Source: Trichoplax adhaerens (lineage: Eukaryota > Placozoa > Uniplacotomia > Trichoplacea > Trichoplacidae). Taken from it: a DNA stretch of 64,000 nt. The translations under genes and the position numbers were made by a program. The DNA is taken from positions 226,886 through 290,885 of the forward strand of contig NW_002060955.1 in the NCBI RefSeq assembly GCF_000150275.1, given 5' to 3'. Shown one piece after another: positions 1 through 13,325 of this stretch (position 1 is the stretch's first letter; each line of letters opens with the position of its first letter). The notes beneath the pieces were generated by a model. That model was not told the origin of the DNA. It searched no databases and saw nothing but the letters and a program-made list of their open reading frames with translations.

Positions 1-2
1 GT

Positions 3-1991
3 CTATAATGCCACTTCGGTAGGTATTGAGCTACTTTCATCTTCGATAATAAAGCTTGAATCATCAACTTGACTTAAATCGACACTGTTATTCACACATT
101 CTTCATAGCTAGGAGGTGGTAAAGCCAAATACGCATTTTCTATGTAATGGAATAATTTGAAAAAGTAAATCTTAAAATACTTATTCTTTATAATGGTTAT
201 CACAAGTCGATGTCTGTGCTAAAAGTATACCTGCTTCAGTAATCGTTGATGATGAAGGCTCAGGACACAAATTGGAATCGATTTCTTGAAGGTTTTGAGC
301 ATAACGATCTTGTAGTCTTGCAGAAACTGTACCAATCACGACTGGAAAGGTTACTTGTATATTTTCATCATAAGGAATTACGACTGTTGCCTATCATTAA
401 TGAGATAGCATTGAGAATATATTATATAATCATATCCCGATAGTAATTTACGTGTCTTATCTATCACATCTAGCCCTTTAGAATGATCAGTCCCATAATG
501 AATATTGGACAAGGGAAGTTATACACCGAAAATAGAATTACATCATTATTCTAACCTTTAGTTGATAAGTTACAGATATAAACCGGCAACTCTTAATTGT
601 CGGAGGAAGAGCAGGAAGAGCAGATAATCGATCATTCCATTTATAAGTCTCCTGCGGTCCAATTGATTGATTCGATTGTGTTTCATAACATATAAAACTT
701 CTGTAGCAATGAATACCTATAATATAATTATTCTTGATCAGAGATCGCTCTTCAGTAACAGTATCTAAGGTATGTATTAAAGCAGCCTGAAAGCTATTTC
801 AGTCTCTCAGAACAATTTGAATACACCTTTTGCCTTCCAATGGACGTGACGAATCAGCGTAATTCGGATGCTACTTAATCTTCTAGATGATAAATTTTCA
901 CATTCAGCATCGATGATAATCTTTTCACCGGGGCAATAGCCGCTTCTATCGATACCAGCTCTGAGCTTAATCGGGCCTGACTGGCAACAACAACAGCATA
1001 AAATGGTTTCATTTTCTTTAAGACAAGGTGGTTGCTGTGAAAGAGAAAAACACCTTTTTATCAGCATATGATAGACAACAGTAGATGACGAATTTGGGTA
1101 TCCTGAAGGAGTTATTTTGTATCGTACGTGAAAGGTAATATCTAATAGCAGTATCTTTTATAATTTAACAATCAAGCCGATTATATATTTTAATTTTTAA
1201 AACATTAATCCACTATTATAGAGCATTAATAAAATTTCTGTTCAATCAAATTGCAACGTACAATTAAAGCAGGCCTATCGATACTGATCGATTCTAACAA
1301 GGCTATTGGTCGTTTGATGATTCGAGGGGATTTTCCAGTTCGATCTATGCTAGCTATCACGACATAACGAATACTACATTGACTAAGAAGTGAAAATGAT
1401 GATGGTATCCTAACTTCGGCCGAGAGAGAAAAATTAAATTCAAATTCATGACGACCAGCCGGTAGAAATGCGTCATTGCCATTAGTTTGACCTTCATCTA
1501 AGCCAAAGGAGGTTCGACAATTACAATCAAATTGAACAAAATTTCTATTCCAAAAACTAGATTAAACAGAGTAGCGAAATCTTCCCTATCATAATAATAT
1601 GTATCCTACGGTATCGTAGTTTATTATCTGAATTGTAACGACGTCTATCAAATAAGTAAGAATCGAGTAATTAAGAATATGAAATCAACTTATAAAAATT
1701 ACTGTTGCCCCATAAATTGATGGATCGATCCAAGTAGACTTCTTTTTCATTATAGCAATAGCCGCCACCGGGTTGTATCGCAACAGTACCATTGCCATGA
1801 TTAATGAATGGATTGCCATTTCTCATTCTAATGCATGTATTGGCTTCTCCATAGATTCGAACTCGAATACTACGAATCTCGATATCTTGGCTTACATGAA
1901 CAACCACAATACCATCAACAGATCGACCAGAAAAAAATATCGGTGGTTTTTTAGCAAATAGGATTTCGAAAGCAACAAGCTTCCTCATCAT
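3..1991 (-). CDS. Alpha-arrestin (ARRDC-type) gene A, with PPSY motif
   Basis: Six coding exons, read from high to low: 1991-1703, 1497-1262, 1034-827, 764-556, 390-231 and 139-3 (TAG stop at 3-5). They sum to 1239 bases, 412 residues, with intron phases 1-0-1-0-1. The start is the first of two ATGs (Met-Met-Arg-Lys). Exons 1-2 encode the arrestin N domain, including an FFSGRSVDG strand motif and an LPAGRHEFEF segment. Exon 3 opens the arrestin C domain with a run of five cysteines (about 188-192) and the family signature IDRSGYCPGE (about 203-212). Exon 4 carries the Trp and LPPTIKS segments, and exon 5 ends the fold with an IGTV strand. Exon 6 is an acidic, serine-rich tail with LPPPSYEECV; PPSY (about 376-379) is the classical WW-domain ligand. 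In the family, alpha-arrestins recruit NEDD4-type ubiquitin ligases to membrane receptors and transporters at the plasma membrane and endosomes. The first donor is GT-AATT and the second GT-ACGT; both are compatible with splicing and match paralogue positions. Family assignment is firm; individual splice sites are predictions. Confidence 0.9.
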
Positions 1992-4900
1992 AATCTCGTT
2001 ATTGAATACGCTTAATTTTCTATTTTACAGGCTTTGGCTAATGCTGATAGTGCAAATAGTTCAACAGAGAAATAACTTGGTTATATCCAAACTTCATAAT
2101 ATTCCTTAAACCTTGAAAATACAATCAAAATTTAAATTTATTAAAACTAGATTTAGTTCTGTTTATACGCCAATGTTTACGCCAATGTTTACTGATTACA
2201 ATAATTCAGTTGTAAAATACGAGCACACTTATCTAATTTAATTAATCTCTAGATCAGCTCAGCAAGATTTGAGCTTTAAAACTCTTAGAATTCTGTCGTA
2301 TAGTACAATTTTGTATCTATTGATTTGAGAGCTTACTTTCAAATATTTATGTAGCACTGATTTATATTTCAATCGCTTATGCCAAATCTAAAATCAATAT
2401 TGAAGTATATTTCCTACAATATTTCTACTTCTGCTATTAGGAATACTGGAATTAGCCTGTCAACTTGCTATCTCGTAAAGAATTAAAAATGCGAACCTTA
2501 TTTTATTCAGACAGTCTCGACTAGAAAAGACATGGTAGACTAAATAGTCTCATTACACTGAATCCCATTTACATCAAGTACTAAAGATTGTCCTGTGAGA
2601 AACTATCATATTTGCATTAAGATGTGTCTTTGCAGTTTTAAAGCCATGACTTCGCTATTTAGTTTAGCGTGCGTCAACTCTAATAGTTACAGATGCTCAA
2701 TTTTATTCATTAGTTACGATAAAAATCATATATGATCCTTTTTAAATTTTAGCCTGTACTCTTTTTATAGGGTGGAATAATAAAAAACTAGGCCGGAGAC
2801 GAGATTTATTAATTTTATTTCAAGACAAATAGACTAGAAGCCGTGGCTATAGGACGATGCCTAAAACGATATTTCGACAGTTCATCTAGTTTTGGATTCC
2901 GAAAATTGTTCTATTCGTATTTTAATTAATCAGCAAATTCACACATAAATCGTCATTAACTGAGATTCTCAGTAGAGCATTTCTGTGCTTCACTTTATTA
3001 TTTATTATTATAGGCGTCGTTATCCTATAAGCTAGTGCATATATAATATATCATAGCTAATACTGTACTATACAGCAAAATCAATTAAGTTTACGTGATG
3101 ACTGTATCACGTAAAATGATAGTTTTTGGAAAGCCTATATACTATTTACCTTAGAAGCAATAATTCTAAAATAAATATGATTAAGTATGGATGACGTTAT
3201 TAATAACTTATCAGATTGTTAGTAGATTACTTTATAAAGTATATGATCCAGTAATGTCTTTCCATAAAGGAGAGAACTACCGTAGTTTTAAAGCAATTTT
3301 AGGAACGTTTATATATTCTCCGGTCATTTATCTTGACTAAAAATAAAGTGATGTCACGAACTTCCATAGAGCGAACATTATATCATGGATTATTGAAATC
3401 AAGCTGTGACAGCAATCCTGAATAATGGTAGAAAATATTGTGGGCTAAATATTATGCTACTAGCATTGATTTTTTACCTTAAGCAATCTTAGCCTATTTA
3501 AATGAATAAGTTATTGTCAGGTATCCTGCGACGTACAACAACAATAAGACTGAAATTCACAGAATGGTTATCGAGAAAATAGATGCGTAATTTTTGGCTA
3601 GACGGGATGGCTATGGAATACGAGTAATTTGCTACGCAAACATTACGATTATATTTAGTATTGCCTTTTTTCAAGAGAAAAGTCATTTAAAGTGATAATT
3701 ACGGTATAAGGATTTTGGAATAACTGGTAAAATATCAACAAATGTAGACAAAAAGACCAAAACGCTAACTCCTATCAAGGGCAGGACATTAAGAGGACTT
3801 TAATCTATTATGAAGATTGATAATCCGTTCATTCGTCTATAGTCACATCAAACTCAGATATCAATGCCTATCATAATGACAGATTTTGTATGATATTATT
3901 AAATTACATGAGGATGAAAATAAAATTAAAATAGTTTTAGTTGGTAGTACCTTCATCGTCCATTGGATAGAACCATTTCGTGGATATTCTTCAAGCTACT
4001 AATCGATCAAAAATTCGCTCTCTAACTGTATAATCAAGCTGACGATTATTCTTAGCCTTTCTTATTCAACAATAATAATATTTTCAAGTTCTTCATTCGA
4101 TACTATTTATCAATGTAAAATGGCGTGAATAAACTAGTAGATGATAAATTCAAGCATTTAACATCTAAAGTCAACAAATTTCAACACTACAATCAATCGT
4201 AGCCTACGTATCAACTGATCAATATCCGTAATGTGGCAATCTTAGTCTACCCAGTGAGAAGTTACAGCCTACAAGCTTGTCTTGATGAATAATCTGGATG
4301 AAAAATAAAATTGTAGTGATAACTTTCGTCTTAGGACCGACTTACAACGTGACCAATAAGTAAAAGAAATAAGAATCTATACGAAGGCCGGCATTACCTA
4401 GTGACTCCATCATTTTATTGTCAACGTAGCAGTGTCTTCAGCCTTTTTGCCAATAAATTAAACTATAGTTTTGATTGATCAACCGCTCAATGGCTTATAT
4501 CGACTAAGATATGCCATGATATCTTCCAACACAATATAAGAATAGACTTCTAAACAATTGACTACCATTTTATCTAACAAAACAATAAACTAGTACTATT
4601 GCTATATTGTTCATTATGATAGATAAATACTGCGCAAGATCGCAATAAATTTCGAAGTCAATAAAAGGTCAACCTAGCCTATTTCTACTTATGATGAAAA
4701 CTTGGAGATTTTAATATAATATTCTTAATAGAATTTTGGCCACAACCGTGGCCTAGAGAAAAATAGACTACGCAGAGTTAAAATATTGTTCAAAACAAGT
4801 TTCATTCCTTAAATGGCTATCAAAGTTTATGTTTTAGTGAGTAGCATCTTGTCTAATACCAGTTCTAAAATTCTTTATTATTATCATACTCTTGTTCTAA

Positions 4901-7900
4901 TTTCATATTTTTTCTTCTAATACAATTTAATGATCAAATTGTATTCGACTCGTAATTTATCATTAAATTTCTTTGCATCTCCTGCTAGTACATTTCTGAA
5001 AGTATTTAATAGCTTCTAATTCTAGTAATATTCGCAATAGTATATAAATCAAAAATTTACGATTGCAGTAGTTTTAAAAGAATTTTCTTTTTCTACAACT
5101 AAACAGAACAGCAAACAACCTACATAATTAATCTAAAGGCCTTCAATGCCAGTACTTATCTAAATATACAGCTGTCTCTAATTATCAAAATGTAACCTTT
5201 TGTGAAGTAATATACCGTGCAAGCATACATTTTGCATGAAGAAAAAATAATGTTCTCTGGGTAGATAAGCTTATTTAGCAACTCGAATCATAGCCCAATA
5301 AATCATGCATAAATTTATTTACCTATTATACGTATAATATTAAGCCAGAAAAGATTACTACTTATAAGTCAAATTATCATTATTCAAGTGTCCGATGTTC
5401 ACTTGTTGTATTAATTCGTGAAAAATAAAAAATTTAGTCGAGAAAAAACAATTGATTTATCGCATCAACAAATACTGTAATGATAATGCTAAGAAATATA
5501 TCATGGACCCGTTAATCATTTGATGTCAAGTTAGTTGTGTTATTTTAGTCATTACATTTGTAGTGTTAACTTCTAAATACGGTATAGTCCATTTTTAGTA
5601 AAAGTATTAGTATTCACTAGACTGCAGCATAACTCTAAATATGTATGATCTCTATTTAACAATTTACCCTGAGTAAATATCTTGTACTCTAGCTAACTTA
5701 TACCGTAGCACTAGCTTAACATATAAGTAACCTATTTTTACGAATCATTCGTGCCTATAAATAATTTCCTTCTGCTTTGCTCCTAATATTATAAAAGCTA
5801 TCTTCTTTTGCCTATCTCGTTAGTTATTTCTGGTAGTTATACGGTAAGTTTGCACGCTTTACTTATTCTACACTACTATAGTTATTCGACTAGCTACGTC
5901 ATTACTCGCACGATAATCTTAGACGATTATTCTATTACACTAGCTCAATAAAGGTTACTCTTCCGTTAATAACTACTCTATTGTACTTTATAGCGACTAA
6001 TGCGGAACTGTTAACCTTCCGAAACATCACAACATTCAATTATATAATTTATTACTGTTACAAGTTAATATTCCAATTACGTAAAATTTCTTCGTGTTAA
6101 TTCTCATCGGGTTTGGGTTGAAGTTGTCATTACTCAGTTAACTTTTTGGCATAAATATAATTACATAAAGATAAATAACTGCAAGTTGTATTAATTATGT
6201 AATTATTAATAATTCAAATACTTCTTTAAGCACTACCGATAGGTCAAAGTGATATCTAATATAATTCCAGAGAGTAGATATGCCTGCTCTGATCGGATTT
6301 TCGCCTCTAGCTTTCTAGCCCTAAACTGTCGTATCTCATTAATTTTTTATTTGGATTACATTATAATCTAAGCTGTGTTTCCATTACTGATTGCTCAAGT
6401 GCTTTTCTAGGTGAATAACTCGTTCTATTCTATTAATTTCTCTTCCCTATCACTACCTATAATGTCACACCTCATTTGAACTTTCAGTTGCGGTAGCTTG
6501 TTAATATAGAACTTGCACTGCTGTGGAGGAGATTTGGTGGATAGCATTAAGCAAGTTTGATATAAGTTATAAGTACCAATTTAGCCTAGAAAATTGCAAT
6601 TATCGCCACTTGGCCGTTTCTTAAATGTACAGTAGTGTCTCTCTATTAATAATACTAATCGTAGTTTCCGTGATAGTTTCCTTTTAACAATAGTATAAAG
6701 ATGTACAGCAATCCACAATTATGCAGGACTACAAGTTTTGAAAACTATAAGCGAGTATGCAACCCACATAATTCTCATTTGCTTCATTATTGTAAAGTCT
6801 TTCATTGGCAATACCGCACCTGAATTAAAATAAATTGGCTAAAGATGATAATTTTATTTCAAATTTGCATGATAATATATATGATTTAAGCATGTAGTAA
6901 TATGATACCGTTAAGTACGGAGCGTAAATATATATTATAACGACTTGCGTAGAGCCAGTCAGTCAGTCATTAAGTCAGTTGCATAGCGGCTTAGTGATCA
7001 TCAGACGCTGAGCTGAACTCTTCACAAGATTAAGAGGAATATTATTATTGTCATCCCTCGAGGAAGACGTCGTAAATGTTTCAATAAAGTAATTAGATCT
7101 AATCACTGATGATTCTATCGGTGTGTTTTATTGATCTGTGAGCTCGGATAGTCGGAGTACCTTACAACCCCTTTCAGGCATTAACGTATCAGATACAAGA
7201 TTGTAACATATAGTATGCTTATCAGCGATTGAATACTTCGTCAGAATATTTGAAAATATCTATACATCGGATAAATTTTTATTAAAGATAATGGTGGAGT
7301 TACCTTATCTATAATAATTAGAACTTAATCTATAACAGTCAATCATCAAAATATAAGAATTCTATTCGTTACTGCGTTGAATAAAAGCATTTATAAGATA
7401 TTGGCGTACATAGTTTAGCTTATAATTACATAATTATTGATCACTCAAGGTTAAGAATAAATGGCGATACACTCGTATATACAGTACATGAGCCATTTTC
7501 ATATAAATCGAAGTTCTTATATCTAATGCTAGTTGCTTTGTTGACTAATACTATAGCACAAGCCAATATAAAGCTACAGTTTATGCTCAATATTGTTCAT
7601 AATAAAGTAAACATCATAGCTCTAGACCTTCTGGATAGGCTCCAAATATATTTTTAATTTTTTTTTCTCATATTCTCATTATAGTAATAGCAATATTGAT
7701 CATCTATCTATATGTCATATACACTTGAATGATAAAAATACAGCATTGGGCAATCGCAAAACCAACACGTGACTAATTAAATCCACATTAGTTAAGGAGA
7801 GGCTCTTTTATAGACAAAGTTAGATCATGCTATGTTAGCCTATATTGCAACTAAATAGCTTCTTCAGTATCTCCTTTTAGATAGTGTACAAATTACTTAA

Positions 7901-7964
7901 GTGTTTTTACTAATAATATCATCCTCTTTCCCCTGAAATTGTAGCAAAATTGAGTAATACAGGA
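1992..7964. other. Intergenic region between divergent genes A and B
   Basis: About 6 kb separate the start of gene A (minus) from the start of gene B (plus), so both promoters must lie here. The DNA is AT-rich with frequent stops in all frames and no recognisable exon. A short minus-strand open frame at 3498-3686 shows no family motif. The only distinct element is a less AT-rich block near 6893-7166, listed separately as a possible LTR. Confidence 0.6.
6893..7166 (+). mobile_element. Possible solo LTR remnant
   Basis: A roughly 274-base block stands out from its AT-rich surroundings. It starts TGTA and ends TACA (short inverted termini). It has a TATA-like run near 6927-6940, then a less AT-rich stretch with a CAGTCAGTCAGTCA repeat near 6956-6969, and an AATAAAG poly(A)-type signal at about 7083-7089. 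This order (TATA, possible transcription start, poly(A) signal, TG...CA ends) is that of a retrotransposon LTR. Against it, I see no matching target-site duplication (AAGCA before, ACCCC after), no primer-binding site and no second copy in the window. It could instead be regulatory DNA upstream of gene B. Confidence 0.3.
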
Positions 7965-10833
7965 ATGATAAACAATACGTCAATCAAGCAATTTGAAATT
8001 TCATTGGGTACCAATCCGGCAGTCTATTTTCCTGGTCAAGCAGTTAATGGCAAAGTGATATTAGATTTAGAAAGGCAAATCAATATTGCAAGTATTCAAG
8101 TTCAGTGCTTAGGTTTCAGTAGTTGGAACGTACATCGAAGAACTAGTGCACGACATCATCACTGCGACATCAACTCTAGAAAGGAAACTTTCATCGATGA
8201 TAGCGAAACTTTATGGGAAAATGGTAAGGACTAATAAAGAATAATATGTCTGCTTTTAGGGTTCTGTTAATACCAAGTTTTGATGAAGTTGTTCAATTTC
8301 ATCTCTTAAGTAAACGTTCTGCAGTGTTGCAAATTTTATATCCACGTATACAGCAGCAAGTATAGAACCATAGTCGTACTTGAAATCCATGAACTATTCT
8401 TAACCATTCAAATTTTACCTCGAAGTAATATTTACATTTTATAGGAGTCATTAGTGTTTTTAGAGAAAACTTCGGTCCTTTTATCTAGCTTTTGAGTAAA
8501 ATGAATTGATCTTGTTTAAACTATCGATTAAGCATTTCAACAAACATTTTCTACTTTAAATCTCAAGGTGGCTATCGTATTTGTTAACATTACGATCATA
8601 TACTGTATGTATTCTAGATAGCTATTTTATGCAAGTGGACGACACTAAAAGTGGATATCTAGGATTTTCAACTAGTTTCAATGCTCTACTTGTGCATTAC
8701 GAAAGAATCATAGTATACTGTTATATAAAATAAAGCACTATGAAGTGTAGAATATTCCGTAGTGCTTAATAGTTATTGTAGATTAGGGATTGCAATTTCA
8801 TGCATCACAGTATATTTAATAGGAAGTGACCATGAATAACATTTCCTGTATTTCTGACATACATAACAATGATATACAGCAATCTTATCGACATTGACAG
8901 TCGATATTTGTGGTCTGTAACTAATAGTAATTTTACCCTTCCTGTTTTATATCATAACATACTATTGATCAGTTTCATTAAATGAATGACCGTTCTTATG
9001 GAATCAGTAAAATAGAGTATAGCTATATCTAGCCTATAATAAATTGCTGTATAATATGATTAATCTATCATTGAATTCGTTCTGATCATAATGGGTAATT
9101 TATGATTTCAAAAACTTTAAAAATTACTATTCCATAGAAATACTGACGATCAGATACCATCATACTAATTTTAAAATTAAACTATTCCCTAGGAATTGAT
9201 AAATCATCAGTAATAAGTTATAAATGAAAGCCTAACGTCACTTATATCTATTTTAGTGGAGGGAAATTTGCAAGAAATGCCAGTAGGACAATATGAATTT
9301 AATTTCAACTTTCCACTGCCTATTGATAAAAAATTACCATCATCTGCTGAACTGATGTGGTATGACAGCCGTATTCGCTATTGCATTATTGCAACTCTCA
9401 ATGATAAAAAGAAAAAGCTATATCGAACCGTAAAAGTCTTTACATTTTTAGAAATTATTGATGTAAATCGCCCACAATTTAAGGTAAATATTTAAAACTC
9501 TTAATTCCTAACAGATACAGAGTCTAATTAACCAGTATCAGCCCACAATAGGCCATTACTAAATCCAATTTAATAACTTCGTTTCCTTCATCATGTAAAC
9601 CTGATGAAAATCATCTCTTCCTATTTGAACTATGAAAACTTTTATTACTCTATAATTCCAAGGTTACTAACTGTATGGTATTATAACTGATTCTAATCTT
9701 ATATTAGTAACATGGCAAAAGTGAAATAATGTCTTATCATAATAATAGTTACACAAAGATTTAAATAGAAAAGAAATAATTAGAATCTGAAGATAATATA
9801 CCATAGTAAAAACTAATGCAATAACATTTCACATATAAATCTGCCTTATTGTAGTGGCAAAATTCGTATAAAATCTAATTTATCTTATTCAATGAATCAT
9901 CTTCATAAAATAGGCACCTCCACCGCTAATCGAAGTTGAAAATACTTCATGTTGTTTATGTTATCAATCTCTACCTACACTATTAACGATATCTACTGAT
10001 CGATCTGCATATTGCCCTGGAGAAAGTATCAAATTTGAAGTTGTTTGTGATAACATGACATCCAGTAGAATTAAGTATATAGCAGCTAAACTTGCTCGGA
10101 CAACTGATTTACATGTAGGAGAACGTAAGGCAACTATTTAATTATATAAACTTAAACCTGAATTGAAAATAGAGCAGTGTCAAGAATCGTTTCATAATGA
10201 TCTATGACTGGGTTGCATAATGGCAAATACTTTATTCATAGGTACTTTTCTACACGTTCGACATTATTACAGTGAAGTTCGTTCAACAGAAGAAATAACT
10301 GGAGGTCAATCCTTTACTTGGCATGAAGCATCTATGAAAATACCTTCTTTACCTCCGTCAATTAAATCGAATTTTATCACTGTTTCATATGAATTATTGG
10401 TTAGCAGAAATTTTGCTGAATCTATATTGGAATTAAATTTCTTGGTAGTTTAAATATTCCCATTTTTTTCCGGCTTTTATGATACAGATTATCGCGAAAT
10501 TTGTCCACAGTCCAAATCAATTAGCTTCTGCACCGATCACTATCGGTAGCATTCCGTTAAATTTGCAACCAGATCCAAGCCCTCCGGCATCAGGTAAGTA
10601 TATATTTATTTACTGTATAGAATAGCATCTCTATAACATAACGGTATTCAATTAGCTTAAATACTATCAGATAGATAGACCACATAATATCCGGTTTATT
10701 TCCATTCCTTTTCGTAGACGTAAATAGACTCCAATCTGCAAATGTCGTCTTTGAAGGATGTGTTGATGATTGCGAAAGAAACATTAATTCGAAAAATAAA
10801 TTTAAACCTTTTTATCCAGTCGCTAGAATATGA
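7965..10833 (+). CDS. Alpha-arrestin gene B, PPxY-less tail
   Basis: Six coding exons: 7965-8223, 9257-9483, 9914-10124, 10242-10399, 10488-10593 and 10718-10833 (TGA). They total 1077 bases, 358 residues, with phases 1-0-1-0-1. The start is the first ATG (Met-Ile-Asn-Asn); an in-frame TTG 15 bases upstream is not a likely eukaryotic start. The N domain has the family motif VYFPGQAVNGKV (exon 1) and GQYEFNFNFPLP, LPSS and IRY (exon 2). The C domain has ENTSCCLC and STDRSAYCPGE (exon 3), SFTWHEA and LPPSIKS (exon 4), and ITIGSIPL (exon 5). The tail (exon 6, 38 residues) has FEGCVDD, which aligns with the CV following PPSY in genes A and F, but the Pro-Pro-x-Tyr itself is gone. It ends in KPFYPVARI, similar to the ends of genes C and D. 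It should fold as an arrestin but lacks the known NEDD4-binding site. Confidence 0.9.
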
Positions 10834-13325
10834 GTTTATAATGGAAAGATGAAAGCTTTGAGATATTGACAGTAATCAAATTACTAAAAAATTTTCATTA
10901 TAATTTAAGTAAACTATAGATCCTCTCCATAAGCACATTTTGGATACAGAACATAACTTATATTACGGCAATATTTTAGAATCTTAATTATTTAATTCAC
11001 AGTGATATAACGAATCACGCTTTGTTAACTCTACCGAATATAACATTTTTTATGGCCATAGTTTATTAGCTTTTATCTAAAGTATAGCTGTTTAGAGATT
11101 CTACTGCACCAATATACTCGATACCTTCAGTATTACACTGTTGCTAAAATGAAAATTACGAAAAACGCTATTATAAATAAGCATAGCTGTCAAGCTTGAA
11201 ATCTATCATGTTAATAGAATATATATATATAATATAAAATTCAGAATGAATTTTACTGAATCTAACCAAATTTCTTGTACAATTCAATTTAATAACTGGA
11301 ATTAATAACCTTGACATTACTGATGTCATTGCTATTAAATTATATTTGCAATAGCCATCGACTCCATCAGCTGATAATAATTAATCGATACAGATGATCC
11401 AATTAGTTGCTATCGCCATTTCTACATTCTATTAAAGTTATAAAGTAATTGCTTAACTAATATTAAATTAAAGTCTAGGCAATCAACGCAATCACCAAGA
11501 ATTTTGGCGATTTTATTTTGCGCATAGTTAATCGCCTTAAGAAACCTTGTTTAATTTCAGTATCAATTTGTGTCCAATGTACTTATCTAAAGTCTTCGTT
11601 ACACATACGTATGTCCAATAAATGATAGCACGATCTTGATAGAATAATTGCATCGAAAGAGCTACATCTTCAGCTAACGCTAACAAAGAAATTTTAAATT
11701 TGGAAGCCCCTCAAATCTCTATTACATAATTAATATTACTTCTAACTTATATTTTAACCGTTCATATAATTACCGAAGAAATGCTTATCTAATAACATAC
11801 AGCGTTTAGTGTCACATTATGCAAGTCTATAAAACTAAATACCTGATGATAACCTGATAATTACTTTCTCACTTAAAATCTATCATTAGTCTTAGAAATT
11901 ACAGAGTACTAAGGATATAGTAGTAAGAGCATATTGAATCGAGATAAGTAATCAAGATACCGACCAACGTTAACTATACACTTGTATGGCAAAGCGCTAA
12001 TTACCAATTCTTCAGAAACCTTTCATTGTATAATATAACTTAAAAGTATATTTATAATCTTCTTCATCTATTTAGTTGCTCATGTCCATTTGAGTAAGCA
12101 GTGATTAGCAATAGATTTTTTAGAATCTTACTGGATCTATTTCGTTGCATACCTATATAGCAGTACTACACCAAGTCATATAACCCACATATGAATAAAT
12201 ATTTCTACATACTGCCGATGCGACGTTTTATTATATTAATCACAATATACGTTAGATATTGCGAGCATAAACGTAATATGTCATATCATCTTACCAGTTT
12301 AAGTCAAGCTTCTGCAAAAAATATAGAACTGCCGCAAGTAATGAAGCTTTATTAGTCTTTTATTCATTACAATTCACAATTGAAACACATCTTTGTTAAT
12401 TTCAAATAATTAGTTTAACGTATCTAGGAGAAAACTTTCCAATCGTAGACATTAATCCTACAAGCATAGATATATATTTAATAGGTCATTCACAAAATTA
12501 AAGTCCTCTTTCTTAAGATCTTTTCATCACTAAACATTTTAAGCCTCTTCTAATAATTTCACTTGATCACCATATGTAATATTGCACTCGAATCTCCCAA
12601 GTTAGCTTACCAGTCAATAGTTATTCCGCCTTTTTATCTTTCAAGATCTCGTTTAATACTGCAGCATTGATGACTATTCTACAGTTCATGGATAAGCGTG
12701 CTCATCCATATTATTTCGGAGGTGATAAGTAGCTATAAGATCTAATTTAGTCCATTCATCATTAAATTGACATTGTCCTACGAGTAAATAGTATTTATTA
12801 TTTTGGACTGGCTTATTCAGTTAATTTAATGCCTTTACGACACAATGGCTTGCTACTGTTTACATAATAGCTGATTAAACTGTAATTAAATGTGTACCTA
12901 CGTCTATAAGATAAACGGAATCGAATAATCACCAATATCGTTAAATAGCATCGAGAGCATTACAATTCAGAAAGAATCTAATACCATGCTCTACCGTACA
13001 GTAAATTATCTTTAATTTTAGTTTTAGCTTCGATATTTTCATTAAATTCGAGCATTACCGATGAACCTGTTGCGCACTTGCTTATTTTCCTGTGATACCC
13101 TGTAAATTCTTGATGATAAGCGAATGATCTATAAACAATTATTCAAATCAGCACCAATTAAATACTATATTTATTTCTGATAATTGTTTTGCCTATTATT
13201 CAAAATAATATCATGCCACTACTTTTATAATGATAATTGTTGTTGATATAAAAGCATCAGGGCAACGTAATTAAAGCAGCAAAGCCCTAGTCGTAACAAC
13301 AACTAATTTGGACCGTAATAGGAAA
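10834..13325 (+). other. Intergenic region B-C
   Basis: About 2.5 kb of AT-rich DNA between two co-directional arrestin genes. It contains a short TA run near 11221-11235 and no open frame with family motifs. It should hold the 3' UTR of B and the promoter of C, but neither can be delimited by eye. Confidence 0.6.

Noticed and set aside
3498-3686. 62-aa minus-strand ORF in the A-B spacer
   Set aside because: No motif, no flanking splice or exon context; consistent with chance.
7950-7964. TTG-initiated extension of gene B exon 1
   Set aside because: The first ATG is at 7965; TTG is not a normal eukaryotic start and the added residues have no paralogue match. The same reasoning applies to 13308-13325 before gene C.
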